A DNA stretch of 64,000 nucleotides, from assembly GCA_029959085.1 (NCBI GenBank), contig JARWIR010000001.1:64170899-64234898 (forward strand), given 5' to 3'. This document shows, one piece after another, positions 24,059 to 33,960 of the stretch. The DNA is from Nemophila menziesii. Its lineage: Eukaryota; Streptophyta; Magnoliopsida; Boraginales; Hydrophyllaceae. The position numbers and the translations under genes were made by a program. Under the pieces are notes generated by a model. It was not told the origin of the DNA and searched no databases. It was given only the letters and a program-made list of their open reading frames with translations. The first letter of the stretch is position 1, and each line of letters opens with the position of its first letter.

Positions 24059-26573
24059 ATGTCTTCTTCTGTGTTAGTAGAGTTCAAATTGGGGGACGAG
24101 AATGCTTTTTATCCTTTTCAGTTATTACATTCCTTTGCTGATATCAAGTCTTACGTTAGTGAAAGGTGGCCTTCTCTTTGTCATCCACTTGTGAAGTACA
24201 ATTATTCATATGGTTCGCGAAGTAGCAAACTTGTTTCGGAAGCCGATTTTGCAGCCATTACTTGGTTGGTTGAGCATTCTAGCACAGGTGACTTACAAAT
24301 TAATGTTATTGATGGTAGTGTTTCATTTAGTACATCATCTTGTCATAGCGGATCATCAAGTTCAACAAGTTCTTCTATTGTTTCAGATACTTCAGTTTCG
24401 GTTCAATCTCCCGTGAGTGTTATTCGTCCAGGAGACGATTCTTTAGATTCGCTTCATAAACCTAAAAAACTTCGAAGCCATAACTGGGACAAACTATTAA
24501 AGTCAGTAGGCGAGTTTTACCGTGATGGTGTGAAAGAATTCAGAATCTGTCTAGAAAAGTACGCTTGCGAATCAGGATACTTTTTCGATTTTGGTCACAA
24601 CAATGCTTCGAAAGTCAGCGTTTATTGTAAAAAAAAGGTATCGAAAGGGTGTCTATGGTATGTATACGCTTCAATCGAGAAAGGTAACGATCGTCTCTAC
24701 GTGAAATCTTTCACAAACACACACACATGCGGTGAACCAGACAAGTCAAAGAAAACCGGTGTTTTATCTTCTGACGTGGTTTGCGATGTTATTCTCGATG
24801 AAGTCCGAGCAAGACCTTCTATGACTCCGAATGACATAATTCTTCATCTGAAACACCATTACGGATACAACATATCATATAAAATCGCAGGAACAGCTTT
24901 ACGTAAAGCCCAAGACGAAATTTTCGGTGATTCGGCTCTTTCATACAACCTTATCAAGGCATACTTTGAAAAAGTCAAAGCCGCAGATCCTTCTTCACAT
25001 TTCTTTTTACAAGTCGATCCCGTTACACGTTCATTCGAGAGTGTTCACTTTGCTTTCGGTGCTTGTATTGCCGGTTTCCGTGCCTGCCGCCCACTTCTAT
25101 TCATCGACGCTACTTTTCTCAAGTCAAAGTTCAAGGGGACCCTTCTGATAGCCATTGCAAAAGACACAAACAGGGGTAATTCATTTACTTTCCCCTATTT
25201 TTTGCAGTTTGTATTTGGTGGGATCATTCCCACCAAACAAACTGCCTATAAAAGTTTTGTTTTTTTTTTCATTCATTTTGCTTTTTTTTTTTTTTAGCTT
25301 ATTAAACTAAACATCATATTGTAGTTTAAAAATGGAAAGTGTTTTAAAAAACAAAGGTTTCAAAAAGTAAAACTTTCTAAAAATATGTTAAGTGACTTTG
25401 GTGGGATTTTTCCCACCAAACATGTAGTGGTTTTTCCTGACTTTTTTTCCCATGCAATCATTTTTTTTTTGTTATTTTGTTTTTGTTTTTTCTTTATGTT
25501 TATGTTTTTACTAACAACAATTACCTATTTCAGGTCTTTTCCCAGTAGCTTTTTCTATCACAGACTCGGAAACTGCAAACAGTTGGACTTCTTTCCTGAA
25601 ATTTCTTGCTCCTCTCGTGTCTGACCGTGTGTTGACTTTTGTTTCGGACCGTCATCACGGTATTCCTATAGCGTTGAAGTGTGCCTTTCCCGACGCGTTT
25701 CACGGTTTTTGTATGTTCCATCTGAAACAGAACCTGAAGAAGAAATTCCGTGGTTCTGCCGGTACTTTCAAAGTCTTGTCCGTTTTACTCGATAACTGTG
25801 CCAAGGCCGTTAACGAAGAGGAGTACGAGCGTTGTCTCGAGGTGTTCTTGCTCACAGGCACCGAGAGAGCTTCGGAGTTCATGGCTAATTTGCCCAGGGA
25901 ACAATACGCAGACGCGTTTTTTCTCGGAAAGAGATACGGGGAGATGACTTCAAACGCGGCCGAGTCGTTCAACAGTCAAATAAAGAAGTTTCGTGATTTA
26001 CCGATAACCGAGCTAATAGACAGCATCCGTAATCTCTTGATGGTTCAGATGCACGATCGATTAATCGAAGCAAAATCATACGATAGATTTCTTGCAAAAG
26101 ATCCTGATTTGAGGTACTGGATCAACTACGATAGAAGCCGTCCTTGGTCAGTTAAACCCTCAAGCGATCACGTTTTTCAAGTCATGTCAGATCCAGTTAT
26201 GACGGTCGATATAATCAATTACACCTGTTCATGTTTTCATTGGCAAATCGATGGTTTTCCTTGTCCACACGCACTTGCAGCCCTTCATCAGTTTCGACCT
26301 TTAGATCATTATAAATTCGTGGATCCTTACTTTTCTACTTTAAAGTACATTGAAACCTATTCTCAAAGCATTCCGGCACTATCTACTTATCTCGATCCCG
26401 CACCACCTGTCGATGATTTGGCAATCCAGCCCCCTTCAGTTAAGCGTCTTCCCGGGAGGCCGAAAAAGAATCGTTATTCTTCTGATGTTGTGTTTACTCG
26501 GTCTAAGAGGCTTTGTGGTCGTTGCAACGAGTATACTTATCACAACAAATCCACATGCGATGCACTTATTTGA
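24059..26573 (+). CDS. MuDR-type MULE transposase, intact, one coding intron
   Basis: Exon 1 is 24059-25175 and exon 2 is 25534-26573. The intron starts GTAATTC and ends TTTCAG, and joining keeps frame for 718 residues. The protein would bind the MULE ends and catalyse cut-and-paste transposition in the nucleus. Seen in order: an N-terminal region of about 135 residues; a MuDR-type DNA-binding domain (about 139-225: VYCKKKVSKGCLWYVYASIE, then FTNTHTC); the MULE catalytic domain with Asp in LLFIDATFLK (about 349), Asp in FVSDRHHG (about 409) and Glu in NAAESFN (about 515). A SWIM zinc finger (CSCFHWQIDGFPCPHAL, about 602-618) and a C-terminal CGRCN...C cluster follow. The ATG is chosen because it follows the leader splice acceptor by 6 bp; the 17 upstream in-frame codons look like intron. 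No disabling change was seen. It is convergent with the Ulp1-like gene. Confidence 0.9.
25176..25533 (+). other. Intron of the transposase gene carrying two palindromes
   Basis: A 358-bp T-rich intron with donor GTAATTC and acceptor TTTCAG. It holds full palindrome copies at 25214 and 25397, about 160 bp apart. Confidence 0.85.
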
Positions 26574-27036
26574 TCTTGTTATTCACATATCATTTATCAC
26601 AAGCAAATATCTTATTTTACTATTCCTTTTTTATTTATCTGTTTTTTCTATAACAGTAACATTTTTTTTAATAAGCTTTGATTTTTCTCAAAGTATTGTA
26701 TTTGTGGTAGGTTAATGTTTCCACTTTAAATAAGATGTTTGATGGATGAATTTGTATTAGTTTTGTTTTCTTTGAGTTAGTTAAACATTGTTTTTAGTTG
26801 GGTTTTTTGTATGTTGTTATTTGGTGGGAATTTTCCCACCAAACACTCTGGTTCTTCTAATAATACATATTCTTCCTTTCTTTGAGTTTTTTTTTTTTTG
26901 ATTTTGAAGTGTTTTGCCTTGTTTCTTTCTGTGCATTACATCAAAGATTGAAATGTTATTATGATTTCTCGTTTTTATTATCATCCGGGGGTAGTTGTTT
27001 TTTTTTTTTCATTTTTGTTGTTTTTGCCTACCAATT
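26574..27036. other. Downstream region of the transposase gene
   Basis: A T-rich 3' region with one full palindrome (26820-26843). No other feature seen. Confidence 0.4.
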
Positions 27037-27253
27037 CAACTTAAACAACAACTTTAACTTTATTATTTTTTAGATGATTTCATACAATGATCCCCATAAT
27101 AAGTATATTGATTGTAAAGTTCATAAACGGTAGCTCATTGAGCACAATGGTCACAAAGACCATGCATAAGCTATACACTGCCTATTGATCTTGGTTCGAA
27201 TCACACCAACTACAAAAAAAAAAAAAAAAAAAAAAAATTGTTTCTCTCTTTTG
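27037..27253 (+). repeat. tRNA-like/SINE-like segment, direct duplicate 1
   Basis: It contains an A-box-like TAGCTCATTGAG (27131-27142) and a B-box GGTTCGAATC (27193-27202) about 50 bp apart, then an A-run of about 25 bases. These are the parts of a tRNA-derived SINE promoter and tail. A nearly identical segment lies at 27474-27682. Both share flanking sequence beyond the A-run, so the pair arose by duplication inside the MULE, not by two insertions. Confidence 0.6.
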
Positions 27254-27473
27254 GTGGGATCTTTTTTCTCCCTAAAGTAAGTAGTATAGTAGTAGTTTTT
27301 TTTGTTTCTATTTCATAGTAGAGTCATTTTGGATTCCTATTCATTGACTCGGTTTTAACCTCTATAATTAGTTTGTTTCATCAAGTCCTTGGCTAGTAAT
27401 TTAATTTCATTTTTGATTAACTAACTAGTATGATACTAGTTTAGTTTGTTCATTCAACTACATTCAACTACCT

Positions 27474-27682
27474 TTAACTTAAACAACAACTTTAACTTTT
27501 AATATATTGAGATGATTTCATACAATGATCCCCATAATAAGTATATTGATTGTAAAGTTCATAAACGGAAGCTCATTGAGCACAATGGTCACAAAGACCA
27601 TGCATAAGCTATACACTGCCTATTGATCTTGGTTCGAATCACACCAACTACAAAAAAAAAAAAAAAATTTGTTTCTCTCTTT
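27474..27682 (+). repeat. tRNA-like/SINE-like segment, direct duplicate 2
   Basis: Near-identical to 27037-27253 over about 190 bp. The A-box-like word at 27569-27580 has lost its T (AAGCTCATTGAG), while the B box at 27631-27640 is unchanged. It ends in a shorter A-run. Confidence 0.6.
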
Positions 27683-27858
27683 GAATTTATTTTTATTTAT
27701 CTTAGTGTTGTTTTTGTACATTTTTTGCTCTAAAAATTAAACATCCTATTCTTATCATTAAATTTTAGTTTTGTTATGATAATTTCCCTTTGTTTTTGCA
27801 TCCTTTTTTGTGGTTTTTTGTATGTGGTTTTTTGTATGTGGTTATTTTGTGGGATTTT

Positions 27859-27926
27859 TCCCACCAAACTGAACATCCCATCAAATTCATTATCCTACCA
27901 AACTAACTATCCCACCAAATTGGACA
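27859..27926. repeat. Four tandem 17-bp units built on the palindrome half-site
   Basis: Units start TCCCACCAAAC, TCCCATCAAAT, TCCTACCAAAC and TCCCACCAAAT, each 17 bp long. The first is the right arm of the palindrome at 27847. Confidence 0.85.
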
Positions 27927-28165
27927 ACACCCTAACTGTTTATTTTCGTGGGAATTTTTGTATGCTGCTATTTTGATAGATTCTATATATAAACTACTAA
28001 CAACTACCATAACATCTGAAATACACAACATTTAACTAAAATAGACAATTATAATAACATCTTAAACAACTTAATATAAAGTAGTGCAATTTACCATCAA
28101 TAACAACCTCATTCAAAAATAACAATAAACATAAAACTGAAATCATAAAAAGTAGTGATATAATA

Positions 28166-28700
28166 TTTATTTTTCATTTTCTTCTCCTTCTTCATTTTCT
28201 TCTTCTTCTTCTTCTTCTTCTTCTTCTGCTCTTTTTTCTCCTACCTCATTCTTTTCTTCTTCTGCTTCTGCTCTTTTTTCTTCTTCTTCAGTTTTTCCTT
28301 CTTCTGGTTTTGCTCTTTTTTCTCCTTCTTCTTCTGTTTTTTTTTCTACTTCTTCACTTTTCCCTTCTTCTTCTGTTTCTTCTAATTTTTCTCCTTCTTC
28401 ATTTTTTTCTTCTTCTTTTTCAGCCCTTTTTTCTCCTTCTCCTTCTTCATTTTTTTTTCTTCTTCTTTTTCTACCCCTTTTTCTCCTTCTCCTTCTCCTT
28501 CTGTGCTTTTTTCTTCTTCTGTTTCTGCCCTTTTTTCTCCTTCTCCTTCTGTGCTTTTTTCTTTTTCTGTTTCTGCTTGTTCTACTACTCCTTCTTCATT
28601 TTTTTCTTCTTCTGTTGTTTTTCCTTCTTCTTTTTCTTCTTCTTCTTCTTCTTCTTCACTATCTGAAAATTCTATTATAGTGTCATCTCTCAAATCCGGT
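28166..28700 (-). repeat. Glu/Lys-rich tandem coding repeat with probable frameshift
   Basis: On the minus strand, repeats of the type EEEKSTEGEGEKRAETEEEK follow one another. The present frame stops at 28384-28382. One base shift, probably in an A-run at about 28450, would let the same acidic repeat run on to a stop near 28166. The last exon may therefore be about 70 codons shorter than in its ancestor. Confidence 0.6.
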
Positions 28701-31700
28701 CTTTTCATTGTTCGAAGTCTCTCACTTCTCCTTGGACGTTCTGGTGTGTATCTGTATATATAAATCAAACATTAGTATAGATTATATTACTGAACATTCA
28801 ATTAATATTTTTTACTTTTTGTTTGTCATTGGCACTTGGATTCTTAGTAGATTAGTTTTTGGTTTTTCCTTTTTTGCCCTTTTCCTTTTATGTCCCAATG
28901 TTGATGGTTCAGTATTGCCTGGTGCGCTACTACTTGTACCTTCATCTTGTTGAACCTGTAAAAACATATTTTAAATATATAAGATACAACTTCAAGTTAA
29001 AATCAGATATTTTGTATTTTTTTTACCTTAGGTTTTCTATCTGGTATCGTATAGTCGTCTATCCATAATTTTTTGGCAATGTATCTTTTAACGTCTTGTG
29101 CAGCCTTTGTAGTGTATGATTGGCATACTGGATCGTTCTTAAATAGGTCGTTTGCATACAACAAAATATATGCCCCTGAATCTGATATTTTTGGACTACC
29201 GTGGTTTACGTGCACATCAATCAATGGTACTTGCTCAATATTGGTTTTTGTTTCTTTTTTCTGTTCAATTCTGATCTTGTTTGACAAATAATCATACATT
29301 TTTTTCGCATTGTCTTTTGCTTTCCCACCTGCCATTTTATCAGTTTCATCTGGCATGGAGTTAAAATGTAAAAATTCACTGTCATCTCTGTCAAACACAA
29401 GTAGTGTCCACAAAGTTCCATTTCCATGTCTAGTTTCTATAGGAATTATTGTGAAATTATTTTCTGTATGGTATTTTATGAACGGATCTCCAACTTTCTT
29501 GGCTAGCTCATCCCATTTAAATTGATTCCTCAATTCCTGTATTATTCAAATAACAATTTGTCAATTTACATTCTAAACATTAGTATTACAGTTTAATTTA
29601 AGTAACAGTTATCTTTGTTTTTTCTGGTTGTTTTTGTGGGAATTTTCCCACCAAACACAAACTGGTTTTTTTTTGTGGGAATTTTCCCACCAAACACTAA
29701 CTGGTTTTTTTTTGGTGGGAATTTTCCCACCAAACACAAACTGTCTTTTTTAATTCTTACCATAGCATATGTGGGCAAGTTTGCTACAATCTTCAAATTC
29801 CTGTCCCTCTTCCATATCGTTAGCACCGCTTCAATCAACTACAAATTTTACAAAACAAATATTAATAATCTTACATTTATAATTTTGTTAAAAAAAAACC
29901 TTACGCTATGAGTTAATCTTCCATCTCTTGCTACTTCCAATACTTCTTCTACATAAACGCAATTGTTTTCCTCATCTTCCCAAAGTTTTGTTTGTCTTGG
30001 TTTTCCTTTTCCATAAACACATAACATTAAATAGTCTTCATAGCCACACAGTTTGTTTTTTGGAATTATACATTTCACCCCCTCAACTGTTACATAGTCT
30101 TCTTCTTCGTTTATTTTCGGGTCTGTGACATAATCATCCGATATTTTCTTTTTCCTACCTACTCTATCATCTTGTTTTATTTTTTTCACCATTGAGTTTG
30201 GTGATTTCAGTAGTGATGATCTTCTGCTTTGAACTTCTGTTGTATCTTTCTCTGTTTCAGATTCACTGGTTGTCCAACTTACTTCAAGTTCATAGTCATC
30301 ATCTTCTTGTTGATTTCCTTCATCAACCATTTCTGCATCTTCTTCAACCATCTGGCTTTCCATCATGTTTTGATTTTCTTTTTCAACTTTCTCAGATTCC
30401 ATCATTTCTTCAGTTTTTTCTTCACCCATATCAGGTTCCATAATTGTTTCATTTTCATTTACCCAGCTCTCTTGTCTATTTTCCTCCATCATCTCTGTTT
30501 CTTTAAGTTTTTCCATCTCAACCTCTAAATCCATCATATCTTCATCTTCTTCAACCTGACTTTCCTCAATCTCCATCTGTTTTCTACCTTCCTCAATTTC
30601 CATCTGCTCTTTTCCCTTCTCTTTATCTAGCTTGAAGCTTACTCTTCGGTTACGCGTTTCCTTTAATTTTTCTAATTCTTTTTTAACTCTGTCCATCTCT
30701 AAATTCAGTTCATTTTCTCGATTAGCTTGTAGTTTCCTCATTTCTTCCATCTTTTTATTGATTTTTTTATTCTCTTCTTTCAGTTTCTTGTTTTCCACCT
30801 GAAGTACTTCAAGTTTTTTCTTCACTTGCGTATTATCTTCTTTTAGTTGTTTGTTTTCACATTCAACTTCTTCAAGTTTTTTCTTCATTTCAATCTCTTT
30901 GTCCCCTTCTTTTTCCTGTGTACTATCATCTAGTCCTAAGTCAAATGCTAGTTCCGGGTCATAACCAGCCTGCACTTTGGAACTTTCTCCTTTTTCGGTG
31001 ACACTTCCTTGGAAATTATTTCCATATTCGATTGTCTCGTTTATAGTTTTATTAATCTTATCATTTTGACTCGTTTTTATTTGCGCTAGAATCTCTGCTA
31101 GCGTCATTTCTTCTTCTGTATGCCACGAAAACCCGTAAATTTCATCTAACTCTTTTTGTCTTCTTGCTTCCTCTTCTGTCAATTCGATTTCAGCATCTTC
31201 TTCTGCTTCTTCTTCATCTTCTTCTGCTTCTTCTTCATCTTCTTCATTTTCTTCTTCATTTTCTTCTTCTTCTTCTTCATCTCCCTCACTTTCTGTTTCT
31301 CTTTCTCTTTCTTCTCCCTCTTCAGTTTCTTCTTGATCTTCCTCTTCACTTTCTTCATCATCTTCATTTTCAAGGTAAGCTTTTATTTTATTTTCTTCAT
31401 ATTGTTTGATCACAAGTTCCTTCTGATTCACCTGCATTTGTATATCGAAAATTGTTAAAAATAATTCAAGTTTCATTTTCTACTTGAGTTTCTTATACGA
31501 TTTAGTATTCTATATTTACCTTTTCATACTTGACCTTGTCTAAAAATTTCTTTTTGAAGCATCCTTTCTTGTATGTCTTTAGCCATCTGAGTATCCTCGG
31601 GTATGCTTTGTTTTCAGAAGGCTTCCACATTTGTATATGTTCGAAGAAGAATGGCTGCAAAGTGAATCATAATCAGTCAAAAATCAGTCAAAAATCAGTC

Positions 31701-32402
31701 AAAAATAATTCATTAAAAAATAGATCAGTTGAAAATAATTACCAGTAGTATACAGAATGGTGCACTTATGTGTCCTTTTGTGTTTTCATCAACGCCTTCC
31801 ATTAACTTACGTTCCATTGTTGAGGCCCAATCGTAAGCCTTAATTTTTTCTAAATCCGCAGATATTCCTAGAACCCACCAGTCTATCCTTCCTGCAGCTG
31901 CTGGGAAGAAGCAAGTGTGTAGACTAATCATACACATCAATCTGGCGAACTGTTCGAGATCTTCTTCTCTTGGTTTCTTTTTTTTTAATACCTCGTTGAT
32001 CAAATCTTTTACTGTTTTATTTGAAGGTTGTTTCTCTTCATCAAGAAACATCTTTTTGTACCAAGCAGCTCCTTGTACTTGGCTTTTTGTAAATTTTTTC
32101 AGTGGCTCATTTCCACTTTCAACTCCTAAGATTAATCTTACATCTTTTGATGTAAGTTTTACGCTTTTCCCTCGAAACACAAAAGCCTTCTTGCCTTTGT
32201 CATAACAGTCCTCAATTAATTTCAATGCTTTCGGTTTCCCCTTCATACCTTTTAATCTACCATTTTGTGCAATTTTGTAGATTTCTTTGATTAAAAGGTA
32301 GAAAGGGAGTTTCTTGCACGCTTTTACGTGCTCTGCTGTCACTGTTGGTAGCTTAAGAATCTGGAACATCCCGTCTAATGCGGATCTGTACCTTTTACTC
32401 AT
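28382..32402 (-). CDS. Ulp1-like (C48 peptidase-related) MULE gene, seven exons, protease residues replaced
   Basis: Exons read from the minus strand are 32402-31743, 31654-31520, 31431-29905, 29838-29761, 29536-29027, 28955-28816 and 28751-28382. All junctions have GT/AG and keep frame, giving about 1139 residues. N-terminal part (exons 1-2): an alpha-helical domain with LTSKDVRLILGVESGN and RIDWWVLGISADLEKIKAYD, typical of the region in front of Ulp1 domains in plant MULE proteins. Exon 3: a long Glu/Asp block, a coiled coil (QLKEDNTQVKKKLEVLQVEN) and basic clusters. Exons 4-5: a Ulp1-like fold, TLWTLLVFDRDDSEFLHFNS and KISDSGAYILLYANDLF. In active proteases the positions before Trp, after the strand and in DCG are His, Asp and Cys; here they read Leu, Asn and Ser, so activity is doubtful. 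Exons 6-7 are Lys/Glu-rich repeats. The role is unknown; a nuclear partner of transposition is a guess. Confidence 0.8.
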
Positions 32403-33844
32403 GGTACCTGTTATTAAAGTTACACAATATATTATACACTGAATCCCACTAAATATTAAACGTAAAGTAACATATGAAACTGAATAATACATATGAAACT
32501 GAATAATGCATATGAAACTGAATAATATATGCAACTGAATAATATTTGAAAGTAAGTTATATGCAAGTATATGTTGTTGTTTATTCTGTTTTGTGTTTGA
32601 TATCCCACCAAATTTCACTAACTTTTTTTACAATCCCATCATGAATCCCTGTTATTTTATTATGTTTCTTTTGGTGGGATAATTCCCACCAAATATAGAT
32701 GAATAAAGTCAAGTCGCATTTGACTTTTTTGGTCTGAATTCCCTCCCAAAAAATTTCATTTGAATTATCTTTCTTAGTGTTTGTTTTTTGGTGGGATTTT
32801 TCCCACCAAATAACTACAGGTTAATCTCATATGCATTAATCACTTAATCTAGTACAGATATCATCAGATTTAAACTTCAAATACTTAATCAATCATCATC
32901 ATCTACAGATTAAGTGATATTTCAATTACAGTACACATCTAAACTCAGTCTAACAGTTTAATTGTTATTCCTATAATTTCAGTTTAATCTAAACTTAAAC
33001 AATAATCACAGTTTATTCTAAACTAAGCAATTAATCATTAATTATACTTCATTCACAGTCAAACTACAACTATATCTGCTATGAACTGTAAATTACATTT
33101 TAAACTGTAAATTCCAGATAAATTTCACTATTTCATCTTCTATGAACATAATCATAACACTGTTCATCTGTTATAACATCTTATTTTGCTCAATGATCAC
33201 TAATAAGTCAATCGTCATTCAATTTACACTAATCTTTCACTTTATTTAACAATTTTTGTTCTATACACATAAATAATCATATGAATTCATGTTATTCGCA
33301 ATTACACACATATATTCACACTTATATTCGTTTAGATTCACATATTCATCCGTATTTGTTGATTTTTTTTCAATTTTCGATCCCTAGTTCATATATTCAT
33401 CTCGGAAATGCATGTGTTCTTATCTAATTATCAAATGCTACTCTATATACGCAAATAATCTGAAAATAAACATAACACCATTCGCAATCACTGTGTTACC
33501 TTTTTTTGTTTTTTTTTTTGTTTTTTTTTGTTGATTTTTGTTGATTTTTGTTAGCTTTTTACGGTTGAATTTCCTTTTCTTTGTTTGTGTTTGCTAAATT
33601 TTCGTGATTCGTTGAGATTCGGCTTCGATTCTGTGTTGATTCTACGCTTTTTTTGGTTTATTTTTCGCTGATCTTCTCCGCTCTTTTCTCAAGTGTGTGT
33701 TTGTGCGTGTTTTTTTACTGTGTGTATTTGTGTGTTTGTATGTGTTTTGTGTTTTTTGTTATCAGACGTTCCGTGTGTATATTGTTTAGTTTTTTTTTTT
33801 AATTGGAAAAGGTTAGTTTTGTCTTTTGGTTGCTTGTTTTTGGT
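32403..33844 (-). promoter_or_regulatory. Upstream region of the Ulp1-like gene
   Basis: 1.4 kb of AT-rich DNA between the start codon and the right MULE end. It contains two full palindromes (32670, 32787), degenerate half-sites near 32601-32645, and a run of TGAAACTGAATAATA-like phrases at 32470-32540. No clear TATA box was assigned. Confidence 0.4.
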
Positions 33845-33955
33845 GTGTGACTTTTATAGTCAATATACTTACCTCCTATGGTGTATATGGTAAATAGCTC
33901 ATTTCCAAATAATCTCTAAATTATTATTTTCTTACCAGATTGGTCAAAGGTAATT
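33845..33955. repeat. MULE right terminal inverted repeat (diverged)
   Basis: The reverse complement matches the left repeat at 22520-22650, best over the ACCATRTA and ATAAAAGTCAC blocks. Confidence 0.55.
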
Positions 33956-33960
33956 TAAAT

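Larger units (their letters stand above)
23699..32810. repeat. Dispersed 24-bp palindrome family of the MULE (at least 11 copies)
   Basis: Seven full copies have arms TTTGGTGGGA and TCCCACCAAA with four variable bases between them. They lie at 23699-23722, 25214-25237, 25397-25420, 26820-26843, 29711-29734, 32670-32693 and 32787-32810; centres are ATTT, TCAT, TTTT, ATTT, ATTT, TAAT and TTTT. Four near-full copies are at 23892-23922, 27847-27868, 29634-29655 and 29672-29694. Half-sites lie at about 27250 and 32601. All are in leader, intron or intergenic DNA and none is in an exon. Several are followed on the same strand by an ACAAACTG-like tail. I did not see the motif outside the MULE. Confidence 0.95.
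22507..33960. mobile_element. Large Mutator-like element (MULE) carrying transposase and Ulp1-like gene
   Basis: An about 11.4-kb unit holding two convergent genes: a MuDR-type transposase on the plus strand and a seven-exon Ulp1-like gene on the minus strand. Diverged terminal inverted repeats of about 120 bp are visible at 22520-22650 and 33845-33955. MULEs that carry a Ulp1-like second gene are an established plant group (Kaonashi type). Both genes read through without obvious disruption, so the element looks young compared with every LINE and gypsy copy here. A 9-bp target duplication could not be fixed because the exact ends are unclear. Confidence 0.75.

Noticed and set aside
27121..27210. 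tRNA gene
   Set aside because: A- and B-box-like words are present but no full cloverleaf with an acceptor stem could be drawn, and an A-tail follows; kept as SINE-like.
28310..28666. Plus-strand Phe/Leu-rich open frame that looks like a membrane protein
   Set aside because: It is the antisense of the Glu/Lys-rich last exon of the Ulp1-like gene, whose splice structure supports the minus strand.
29848..31476. The 542-codon acidic frame as a separate single-exon gene
   Set aside because: Its ends are intron sequence; splice sites at 31431 and 29905 join it in frame to neighbouring exons of the Ulp1-like gene.
23699..32810. Palindromes considered as a CRISPR-like array
   Set aside because: Spacing is irregular over 9 kb, there are no uniform spacers, and the context is a plant transposon.
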